From Flaccisagitta enflata (Eukaryota > Chaetognatha > Sagittoidea > Aphragmophora): a stretch of 64,000 bases of DNA. The stretch covers positions 64,108,001-64,172,000 of the forward strand of contig OZ231127.1 of NCBI GenBank assembly GCA_965153355.1. Direction: 5' to 3'. The notes beneath the pieces are model-generated. The model saw only the letters and a program-made list of their open reading frames with translations, made no database searches and had not been told where the DNA came from. A program made the position numbers and the translations under genes. Positions 38,901 to 50,900 of the stretch are shown in pieces (position 1 is the stretch's first letter; each line of letters begins with the position of its first letter).

Positions 38901-41900
38901 GGCGGCCATATTTATCTGAGCGGCGACGAAAACATGATTTATTCATGCAAGCAGGTCGAAACCGAAAGCAAAGAGGGTTTATGGAGCGCTTGTTTCTATC
39001 TTCAATTCTAGTGAAGGCTCGCCACGGCTGAGACGGACGCAAAACTGACAGATAGAAACTAGTAGACAGTCATAGGCACGGCGGAAACAGGCATTTGTGA
39101 CAGATGGACAGAGGCTGATATGCGATTAAGGCTAGAAGGAGCTAACTGGAAAAACACTAACACGATTGCGAAATAGGGTGGTCGGGAAATGGGTCAAATT
39201 TCATATATTGATACAGTACAATGGGAGCAATGACGACCTAGACTGGAGGATAGATTTTAGGTATCCTAATTTCATTTGTATCGTGAAATATTTGAGATCT
39301 AAGCTAATTAAAGGTTTTTGGTACATTTATGCAAAAAAATAGAGTATATCATTTTTTGAAATTTGACCCTATTCATGACCACCCTATTGCGAAAAGTATG
39401 TAAGCGCGATGAAATTTCAAAGGTCGAAGCTAAGAAATATTTGGACACTTCAGTGGAAACTTCATCCTACTGTGCCAGCTGTGCATGTCTATAGGCTTAG
39501 CTTAGATTCTTCTTGGGACACAAGTGGGACACAAGTTGATAAAATCTGTCTGCATCAATATCAAATGATGCAGAGTTCCCTGAAAGGAATAGTCGGGTGC
39601 TTCACATAGCTTCTTTGCATTACTGTATCAATCTTCTTTGAAATGGTTTTTAAAATTTTTTATATAAATTTTAGGTTTATTTGCTTTATACAAACTTTCA
39701 CAATTATTTTCCTTATAAAGTTTTTTTTAAACTATTTTTGTAAATATAACTTTTCCTTTAAAACTTTTTTTTAATTGTTATGAAAAATTTTAAAATTAAA
39801 CATGTGTTTTTAACATATCAAAGCCCTCAAAAGCATTTCTTTTGCATCTCTATTGCAGGAATTCATCCAAATTTTCCATATGGAAGGAAACATGACCCTC
39901 GACACGGCTGAAAAATTTGTGGAGAAGCTGCAGTACCAAGGTCATAGTTAGCTCCAAATCTACGCCAAAATAGAGATATCAGTGCGTGCAGTTTGGCCTC
40001 AACCAGACTTGCAGATTCATGAAATGACAGAGTAGCAATACTTAGCGACAGGCAAGATTTTCAATATGGCAGATTTGGAAGGAAGGGAAAAGAGAATGGT
40101 TGAAGAAAGAGCGAATGAGGCCTGAGGGAGACTCAGGGAAAGAAATAATGAGTGTGCAAGAGAAAGAAAAGAATGAGTTACGGAAAGAAAGACTAAATGA
40201 ATGAACGAATGAGGTTAACAAAAAGAATGATCAATGAATGAGAGTAATTGAAACAAAAACAAAGAGTGAATGAGAAAAAAACAGATAATGAGGGAAAGAC
40301 GGAGATTGAATGACAGAAAGACAAAGTATGGGAGAAAGATAAAGACAAAGAATAAGGGGAAGACAGGATGAATAAGAGAAAGACCAAATGAGTGAAAGAG
40401 TGAGAGACAGAAAGAAAGAATGAATAAGAGGACACAGATGGAGAGAAAAAAAGGAGAATGAGAGATAAACAGAAAATGAATCAGAGAAGGAAGAAAAGAT
40501 TCGAATCTATATGAAAGAAGAATAACGCGGGATTACATTGTCACGGGCGTTCGGGCCGGGGTTCCCTTCCACATCCCACTCAAAAACACACCAGAACAAC
40601 GTTTAAAGTGCGCGTTTTCACGCTTTTCAACTCGATCATCACCGACCGACGGACAAAGCCTCTCACTCAGTCGCGAGTCCGCGACTTCTCAAATAATTAT
40701 TAACAGGGGGACCCAATGATGGGGTCTTGAAATGACTAAGAAATGTGATCAAAGTGCGGCAGCTTCTATTTCTGAGAGAAAATTCTCCTACGGGGCAGCT
40801 TGCAGAATCAGCACCTCTGGCCACGACCATTATCCTTATTTCAAACACACCACAGGCCGTTTTCACGAAAAGAATTTTGGATTGTGCCTACACCGTGACG
40901 AGAAAATTGAAGCGGCTCTTGCAAAGATTACTACATGAACACACACTAGAGCTGATTTATTTGCGCAGTCAGCGTTTTACACGGCATGCCATGCATGTGC
41001 TGGAGTTGCGATCAAATTTTCATGACTCGTTTCTTTGTTGATTGTGGTTTGCTTCTTGGGATATTTCACAATTAACCAACTCAATTATTAAAAAATTCCA
41101 ATAAAGGCGACTGTGGCCAACCGGAAAAAAAGTTTGTTTAGACGTACAGTAGATTTTGTCTAACCTGGGAAATACGGGGGAATTCATTACATGAATACAA
41201 ACTTAAAAGATTGATACTTTGAATAAAAGAAAAAATATTTTATTGCCAATTGGTGAAAATTGCCATGGAAACACATTTACATGTATTCACGCTAAAGTAT
41301 CAATACTTAAAGAATTTTTTTGAGGGAATATTGTTTAAAATAAAATTTACTACAGGGTCATCAGCCTGAAATGCCGGATTCTGTTAAGCTTTTACTCAGA
41401 GATGCCATATACCCTTGATTTCATACTGATTGTCTCTTAAAGAGCATAAATTGACGTTTTTTGTATCAAAATTTCATCCAAATCGGTTAAGTAGTTTAGA
41501 TTTTACAAGTCTTTGAAGTAGAAACTAATTTTCCCTCAATGGCAGAATTTTCAATAAAAATTGAGAGAGAGAGAGCATTTTTGAATTTTTCTTTTTTTTT
41601 CAACTTTTTGAGCTGGAATGGTCTAGTATGAAAAAAAATTGATGTAGTTTCAAAAATTTGTCAAATCATCTTTTATTTAGGACTAATCTCATGATTCTGG
41701 CTCAAAATATTGCAAAATGAGAAAATAGGAAAAAAGACTGTTCCTCCATTTTCCAATGAAAAAACAGAAGTGGCGAAAAGGAAGTTTTTTCTTAAATACA
41801 TGTAAAATCTAAACTACTTGACCGATTTTGATGAAATTTTGATACAAAAAACGTCAACCTATACTCTATAAGAGACAATCAGTTTGAAATCCGTGGCATT

Positions 41901-44900
41901 TGGCATCTCAGAGTAAAAGCTTAACATTATCCGGCATCTCAGGCTGATGACCCGGTATAATTTTCCCACAATATGTCCTGTAAGAATATCGCTTGTTTGG
42001 CAATCGCTAGAGCATCACAAGGCTGTCACACATAGTTACACTCCATAGCAACGACATAACTAGCAATATTCTTATAGAATATATTGATGGGAAGTCGTAG
42101 CAAATTCTATTATAACAAGGCGGGATACACGGCCGATACCAGTTGCCGACGGGTAGGCAGGGGCGCAAATGCGCGTTTTCACACTTTTCGACCCATGGTC
42201 ACGGACGGACCGACGGACGGACCGACGGACGGACCGACCAACGGACAGATGGACAAAGGCTCTTATTGAGTTGCGTGTCCGCAACTAAAAACGTTCCCTG
42301 AAAAAATTTCTCAAAATATCAATACTTTAGAGTGAGTACATCCGCTTCCACATCCCTAATTATTAGTAGGGAAGAACTTGCCTTCAGGCTCTCATTGCCA
42401 GATGTATGGAGCATTTACAGGGAGCATTTTCAGGGACCAGTCAACAATCACACATAAAAATATACTGGACCGTCTTTCTTGACGTGCCATACCGTGATAA
42501 GATGCCTGTGGATGCTGCGGTGAAACTGCAGGAGCGGAACCAGCCGATCGCGACGTAAACTTTTGTTGAAGTTGTTGGGGTTGCTCCGCCGGGTGAACGA
42601 GACCGGATTTTGGATGCCCACTCCACAACGACGGCGACGACGTGGCCGATGAATCCCTTCTTGATAGTGCGTAAGGATCACCCTTGCCATGATCGCGAGC
42701 GGAGAGAACGCCAGTTGCCTGAGTAGGGACCATCGGGGCTCGTGAATCCCTCTCCATGGAGAGCGACGGCTCAACGGGCACGTAAAAACCCATGGGAGGA
42801 GCCACCGGCCCTTTAGGCGACATTTGCGCGTTGGCTCGATGGGATGATGAAGGTGGACGATGCAACGGCGACGCCAATTCAGCCGCGGCGCTTCCGTGAG
42901 TGGAGAGATGCAACGGATCTCGCTGTGACGGCTTGAGGGGAGAGGAAGCTGGATGATACAGTCGCGCTCCCGATGACGAAGGACGGGAACTGTGTCCAAG
43001 TGGCGACGGGGCTAAGGTAGTAAAAGCACCTGGACGTGGTGACGGAGAAGAGGGAGTTTCACCAGGCGGATAATGCGGGAACGCGAGCGATGCGGTGGCG
43101 ATGGCAGCATTTAGAGCACCAGGGGTTATGGAAGCCAGACCTCGAACAGCGGCAGGGATGCCGTGTGAAGATCCAGCTTTCGTTGGTTGATGGTGAGGAA
43201 AAGAAGGAGAGAGTGGCGAAGCCAAAGGACTGTGGGGCGGCGCCAAAGGACTGCGTGGCGGAGCCAATGGACTGCGTGGCGGAGCTAATGGACTGCGTGG
43301 CGGAGCTAGTGGACTGCGTGGCGGAGCTAGTGGACTACGTGGCGGTACAACGGGACTGCGAGGCGGCGGGAAGGGCGATGCGATCGAGTGGGATGGTAGG
43401 TTGGGCGATCGAAACGATGGTGGAGGGACGGGAGGCGCCGGCGCCCGATCGTGAGCGTGAGAGGATGGAGTCGAGGATGACGACGAAGTTGAAAATTCGT
43501 TGGGTGGGCGAGCGGAACCATACCTCGCAGCGAGGCGCTGTGAAATGAAAATCATTTAAATCCTCGCTGTCTTGTTCAATTTAGCTATAAATCAAGTTTT
43601 ACTAATCCAATCCAATCCAATCAACGAGAGAGCCGAGTTCACATGTTCAAACCAGGTTCATCATCAACAAGTAACCGTGGTCAAATATCAACCAGTACAT
43701 GTGAATGCATCAAAATTGCAGTTTCAACCGTCAAGACAAAGACGACACCTCAAATCTCATAGTTGAATGAATGAAGTCACGAGATACTACAATCGAGTAT
43801 ACCTTTTGTTCAGCCAGAAGCAACGATTGGTTGAAATGCTCCTGTACTGCCGCTGCAGCCTCGGCAGACTCTTGAAGTACGAGACGTCGTTCCGCTCGCT
43901 CACGCTCCTCCTTCAAGTAGAAAAGCAGAGGGTCTAATTCATGAAAATGAAAAGGTAAGGTGGATGGAAGGAAACGGTTCGCTTATCAGTTTTCAACAAA
44001 AAATTTACTATAAGTAACGTGCGAGACAATCACGAATTTCTCAGAAACCTGTTCCGTCTTTATTTTGTCGATGGGCTTGGGCTTTGTGACGTCGCATTCA
44101 TTCTTCACAGTGTTCAATTTTTCCTTGTTCTGCAACTCCACTCGAGGTTCGCTCTGGACTGGTAAGCTAAAAAAAAAAGAACATGAACGTCAGCGTGAGT
44201 TCGAGATTTGTTGCTTATTGTTTATTTGTGAGTTTGTTTTTGTTTGTGTGTGTTCGTTTCAATTTGTTTTAGTTTGTTTTAGTTTTTTTAGTTTGTTTTT
44301 GCTTTTGCTTTTGTTTGTGTTTGTGTGTTTGTTTTTTGTGTGTGTGTTTTTTTGTGTTTGTTTTTGTGTTTGTGTGTTTATTTTTGTCTGTTTTTGTTTG
44401 CGTCTATTTTTCTTTTTGTTGGTTTTTGTTGCTTGCGTGTTTATTTTTGTTGATTGCATGTTTGTTTCTGTTGATTGCGTGTTTGTTTTTGTCGTTTGCG
44501 TGTTTGTTTTTGTCGTTTGCGTGTTTGTTTTTGTCGTTTGCGTGTTTGTTTTTGTCGCTTGCGTGTTTGTTTTTGTCGTTTGCGTGTTTGTTTTTGTCGT
44601 TTGCGTGTTTGTTTTTGTCGTTTGCGTGTTTGTTTTTGTCGTTTGCGTGTTTGTTTTTGTCGTTTGCGTGTTTATTTTTGTTGTCTGTGTGTTTGTTTTT
44701 GTTGTCTGTGTGTTTGTTTTTGTTGTCTGTGTGTTTGTTTTTGTTGTCTGTGTGTTTGTTTTTGTTGTCTGTGTGTTTGTTTTTGTTGTCTGTGTGTTTG
44801 TTTTTGTTGTCTGTGTGTTTGTTTTTGTTGTCTGTGTGTTTGTTTTTGTTGTCTGTGTGTTTGTTTTTGTTGTCTGTGTGTTTGTTTTTGTTGTCTGTGT

Positions 44901-47900
44901 GTTTGTTTTTGTTGTCTGTGTGTTTGTTTTTGTTGTCTGTGTGTTTGTTTTTGTTGTCTGTGTGTTTGTTTTTGTTGTCTGTGTGTTTGTTTTTGTTGTC
45001 TGTGTGTTTGTTTTTGTGTGTGTTTGTTTTTGTGTGTGTTTGTTTTTGTTGTGTGTCTGCTTTTGTTGTTTGTCGGTTTTTTTTTGTTATTTGTGAGTTT
45101 GTTTTAGTTGGTGTGTTTGTTTTTGTTGTTTATGTGTTTGTTTTTGTTTATGTGTTTGTTTTTGTCGTTTGTGTGTTTATTTTTGTCTTTTGTGTCTTTT
45201 TGTGGTTGTTTTGTTGTCTGTTTTTGTTGTCGGTGTGTTTGTCTTTGTTGTCAGTGTGTTTGTTTTTTTTTTGGTAAGTGTTTATTTTTGTTGTGAGTGT
45301 GTTTGTTTTTGTTGTTAGTGTGTTTTTGTTGTTAGTGTGTTTTTGTTGTTAGTGTGTGTGTTTTTTTTTTGTTAGTGTGTTTGTTTTTGTTGTTAGTGTT
45401 TGTTTTTGTTGTAAGTGTGTGTGTTTTTGTTGTTAGTGTGTTTGTTTTTGTTGTATGGGTGTTTGTTTTTGTTGTTTGTGTGTTTGTTTTTATCTTTTGT
45501 GTCTTTCTTTTGTGCTTGTTTTGTTGTCTATGTGTTTGTCTTTGTTGTCAGTGTGTTTGTTTTTTTTGTTAGTGTTTGTTTTTGTTGTTAGTGTGTTTGT
45601 TTTTGTTGTTAGTGTGTTTGTTTTTGTTGTTTGGGTGTTTGTATTTGTTGTTTGGGTGTTTTTTTTGTTTGAGTGTTTGTTTTGTTGTTAGTGTGTTTGT
45701 TTTGTTGTTAGTGTGTTTTTTTATTGTTAGTGTGTTTGTTCTTGTTGTTAGTGTATTTGTTGTTGAGTATTTATTTTTGTTGTTTGTGTGTTTGTTTTGT
45801 TATTTGTGTGTTTGTTTTTGATGTTTCTGTGTTTGATTTTGTTGCTTGTGTGTTAGTTCTTCACGTTTGTGTTGTTTATTTTTGTTGTTTGTTGTGGTTG
45901 TTGTGGTTTTCGTTGTTGTTTTTGTTGTTTGTTTTTGTTGTTTTTGTTGTTAGTTTTGTTGTTGGCTTTTGTTGTTGTTGTTGTTTTTGGTGGTGTTGGT
46001 TTTTGTTGTTTTTAGTTGTTGTTGTTGGTTTTTGTTGTTGTTGTTGATGTTTTTGTTGTTATTGTTGGTGGTTGTTGTAGATTGTTGTTGGTTGTTGTAG
46101 TTTGTTGTTGGTTGTTGTAGTTTGTTGTTGGTTGTTGTTGGTTTGTATGTTGTTGTTGTTTTGTTGTTGGTTTGTTGTTGGTTTGTTGTTGGTTCGATGT
46201 TGTTGGTTTGTTGTTTGTTTTTGTTGTTGTAGTTGTTGGTGTTTTTTGTTGGTTGTTTTTGTTGGTTTGTTGTTGTTGTTGATTGTTGTTGTTGTTGTTG
46301 ATTGTTGTGTTTGTTGTTGTTGGTTCGTATGTTGTTGTTGGTTTGTTGTTGGTTCGGTGTTGTTGGTTTGTTGTTGATTGTTGTTTTTTGTCGGTTGTTG
46401 TTGTTGTTGGTTTTTGTTGTTGTCGGTTGTTGTTTGTTGTTGTGTTTGTTGTTATTGTGTTTGTTGTTGTTGGTTTGTTGTTGTTGGTTGTTGCTGATTG
46501 TTGTTGTAGTTGTTGTAGTTGTTTTTTGTTGGTTGTTGTTGGTTCGGTGTTGTTGGTTTGTTGATGTTGTTGGTTGTTGCTGATTGTTGTTGTAGTTGTT
46601 GGTTTTTGTTGGTTGTTGTTGGTTGCTGTGTTTGTTGTTGTTGGTTTGTATGGTGTTGTTTTGTTGTTGGTTCAGTGTTGTTGGTTCGTTGTTGTTGGTT
46701 GTTTTTGATTGATGTTGTAGTTGGTGTTTTTTGTTGATTGTTGTTGTTGTTTTGTTGTTGTTTTGTTGTTGTTGTTGGTTTGTTGTTATTGGTTTGTTTG
46801 TTGTTGTTGTTGTTGTTGTTGTTGTGTTGTTGTTGTTGTTGTGTTGTGGTCGGTTTTGTGTTGTGGTTGGTTTGGTGTTGTGGTCGGTTTGGTGTTGTGG
46901 TCGGTTTGGTGATGTGGTTGGTTTGGTGTTGTGATCAGTTTGGTGTTGTGGTCGGTTTGGTGTTGTGATTGGTTTGGTGTTGTGATTGGTTTGGTGTTGT
47001 GATTGGTTTGGTGTTGTGGTAGTTGTTGTTGGTTTGATGTTGTTGTTGGTTTGTTGTGGTTTTTTTTTTTTGTTGTTGTTGTTGTTGTTGTTGTTGGTTG
47101 TTTGTTGCCGTTTGTGGTTGTTTGTAGTGTTTGTTTTTGGTTGTTGTTATTGTTTGTAAGTTGGTTGTGGTTTGTGTTTATTGTGTCATTGTTTGTCTTT
47201 GTTGTGTTTGTCTGTGTCTCACAGCCCCCCAGAGCATGTGATTGATTGTTGATTGTTATTGATGTTGCATTCATTATCATTCATTCATTCATTCATTAGA
47301 AAGGTTCAGTCACATATTCTTAAGCGATTACTTGGCCTTGTTGTAATCAATGTTGATGTCGTCGTAGATCGTATCTTGTGGTCGTAGATGATTCAAGTGT
47401 CGATACAGCGATACAGGCGTAACTCAGAAGGTTTTATTATTGATCACCAAAAATTACCTGGGCTTAAGATCATTTTCCACTTTAACCTTCTGTTCAACCT
47501 TAACCGCACTTTTATCTCCGTTACTCGCAGATGTCGTTGGAGGCAGAGTTGACGCTCCTTCCTGCTTAAATCTGCTTTTGATGAAAGCGAGGGCGAGTAA
47601 GAGAGTGAAAGTAAGGCAGAAAGAAAGGGAGGCAGACAGAACAAACGGCAGAAAGGGGAAGACAGAGGAAAGAGGGCAGACCGGCAGAAAGGAAGGCAGA
47701 CAGGAAGGCAGACAGGCAGCAAGGAAGGCAGACCGGCAGAAAGGAAGGCAGAAAGGAAGGCAGAAAGGAAGGCAAACAGGTAGAAAGGAAGGCAAACAGG
47801 TAGAAAGGAAGGCAGACAGGCAGCAAGGAAGGCAGAAAGGAAGGCAGACAGGCAGAAAGGAAGGCAGACAGGCAGAAAGGAAGGCGAACAGAACAATAGG

Positions 47901-50900
47901 AATAAAGAGGAAGAAAGGCAGACAGGCAGAAAGAAAGAAAGGAGAAAGGTTAATTCAATAACTGAGTCGAGTTTCAATCCTTCGACGAGAGTTCTCACAC
48001 TCGTCAACATTCCATCAACCGATCAATAAAATCATCCCTCATTTTTGCAATTTTTCATCCATCACCGCGCACACACCTTTCCGGTGGATAGAGAGCAGGC
48101 GGACAGGCTACTTGATTCGATCCTCCGTTGAAAGCCGAGACGGCGGGCTGGAAGAATACTGGACCAAGAAGCGCGGGAAAAGCGGAGGCTGCCGGTACGC
48201 CGGTGCTCAGAATTCGTGACGGTGTGAGCCCGGAAGCGACGGGGATAAGTTGAGACGAAGCCACGGCTAACGCCTGATTCTGTGGAAGTTTGTCAGTCGA
48301 TTACATACCGATTGGTTTGGATAAAGAAAATGCATGCGGGCTGCGTTCCCGCTAGTTAACTTCCTAGCTCGAGCAGATGATGGGAAAGCAAACATTTCAA
48401 ATAAAGTGCGGCACTGAAGTAATAACCTGAAGCATGTGCGACTGTATAATTGCAGCTTCGAATATACGATGGTTTTGCTTTTGCTGAAGTAACGCCGCTT
48501 CAACGGCGCGCTGTTGCTCCTGCTGCTGCAACACCACTTCGGCGAGTCTTTGTTGCGATTCGGCCAGATTCATGACGATATGTGGTTGAGAGGGCGTGGC
48601 TGCGATCGAGGCGGGGTATCCCAAAGGATTACTCGCCATTACGCGTCCCGCCCCCGCCAATACAGCAGCCGACGAAGCGTCAAGAGGTGTCGCCGAGGTT
48701 GTGGTGGGTTTCGACATCGCCGTCAACTCCGTCGGCAACGCCACCGAAGATGGAGAAGCCGTGGGCAAAGTGGAAGGAACCCCCGCGTTAGGTCCCAGGA
48801 GTGGACGATAATAATCGACGATCGGCCTTGGTAACTCTTTTATCGACGACGAGGATCCAACGAGAGAAGATTCTCCACATCTTCGCAAATAATCCTCTTT
48901 CAGTAACTCTGGATCTCGATACACTTCGACGGGCGCCGTGGGCACTGTCGAGTCGGACGCAAATGACGATGTCGAAGTTGCGGATTGAGACGGTGAAATC
49001 GACGTCGTCGCAGAAGTTGTAGTCGTCGTTGACGTAGTCATCGAATCAGCCTTGGACAGTTTGCTACTACTCGATGTTCCAGTGGATTTCTCAGGTTCAT
49101 TGCCTTTTTTGGCAAAGCTGGAAGTGACGACCCTCTCTATGAGGCACGAAACGGATAAACAAGTGGTTTTGTCTTTTGAGCCGTCAACAGAATTTGGCAG
49201 TGATTGGAGAAAAGAGCGGTATGGCAGCGATGGACGCGATTGTGGCGAAGCCGATGTGTCCTTTTTAAACGACGCTTCGGCGGTGGCGATGACGGGGTTT
49301 TGATCGCCGTCCTTTTGGGAGGAAGACGAGCTTTCCACAGAGAAGGACTTGGTCGTCTTGACAGAAGATGGGTTGGCTAGTGCTGTGGCGGTCTCACGCT
49401 TGACGGTGGAAATTTGGCGACTGTCACAAGCAATTTGCGCCAACGCCGCCAGAGGGTCGGAAGGCAGCGAGTAATCGCCACATCCAAATCCCGACTTGGA
49501 GGAATTCCCGGCTTTAACATCCAGTTTCGGTTTTTTCGGGGTATCGTCGATGACGATAAAGTCATCCTTGTCCTCGATGCTAGATTCTTCCAACTTGGGT
49601 TTTATATCGATTTTGCGTTTGGATTCATTCTCGTTTGTTATTGCGGGGGAAGTCGATGCAACGACAATTTGCGTGTTTGGTTCTTTAACGTTCACATCTT
49701 CGACAATCTTTTGAGAGGTGGACTCAAAGTTTGATTGGCTCGTCTCGTTTCCGTCCCCATCGACGCCATCGTGGGCCTTACTACTCGAGGCTAGGTTTTC
49801 CACCGGAGCATCTTCTTTCGCCGCCGTACCCCCGGAATCTCGATCTTTAGCACCATGCACGTCGGGTGACAAAGATAGGTTTTTGTCTGCGTCGACGTCA
49901 GTTTTGGCAGCGGCGGCATTATTAGCGCGATTTAGAAACCGTTTTCTCGCGTTGCCACGACTAGCCTGGGATGATAAATCGCCTTCTCTCTTGCCCATGA
50001 TGGCGTCGGTGGTAACTTGACTCGATAACGCGGCGTAACCGAGGTAAGTTTCTGATGGTACGATTGTCGATGAAGTATATACGGAAAGTGACGAAACGGA
50101 CTTGGCGGTATTATTATCAGATATCGTGGCGACGGATCTATGAAGATCGGATTCCTTTTGCCCAGTCGAACTTATTGGACAAGCAAATCGATCGGCGTTT
50201 GAAGGAGACAAAGCATTTTTAATGGTCGTGTCAACGTTTGTTAGTCGGGCAGTATTTGCGTTTGTCGAATCCGTTACATCACCAGATGACGGAAGATTCG
50301 TTTCCGCGCTAGCACGCGATTTTTTCAGAGAAGATACCGGTTGATCGTTGGGCGTTTTCCTTGGGGTAAGTGCGCATGCGTTGTTACTGTCGATGGTTGT
50401 TTTTTCAGACTTGGTGGCAACATCCGTTGAGACAACGACGGTCGAGGTGGAGGATGAGGAGGAGGATAAGGCGTCGTCAATTGAAGACTTGAATTTAGCG
50501 TCTCGATGGGCGGTCGTCGCTGGCAATACTTCTTTGGTTGTCGTGGAGATTTTAGGTGAGGTTTTAGCGGAGGCGCCGACACCTGTAGTTGATATTGATG
50601 ACGATGAAGATGACCTTGAGAACGAGGCGATTGAAGAAGGAGAGGCGGCAGTTCGAGTTCCCGACGATTCCTTGCTGTCAAGTGCGTTGCCATCAGTGGT
50701 GGCCAATGACCGTTTTGGACCCCCTGACGTCAAACAATCTGAAGACCCGGTGTCAGGTTTGTTGTCGATCTTTGGCTTTGAAGATTTTAATTGCTTGATA
50801 GTTGTCTCGTTGTCGTTGTCACTCGGCGGTGTCGCGCGATATTTCTTGACGCGGAATCCAGAATCCTAAAAGTTAAATTCGAAGTTCACTAAAATGAGGC

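Noticed and set aside
39214-39640. Complete foldback element like the one at 2951
   Set aside because: Only the left arm (CAGTACAATGGGAGCAATGA) is recognisable; no matching inverted right end was found.
44065-45277. 343- and 320-codon Cys/Val/Phe-rich ORFs
   Set aside because: They come from the G/T simple repeat, which lacks stop codons in several frames. The real feature here is KDM3 exon 8 on the other strand.
48514-50869. Several plus-strand ORFs of 70-170 codons
   Set aside because: They are antisense shadows of KDM3 exon 5, kept open by its Ser/Thr/Asp codon bias.
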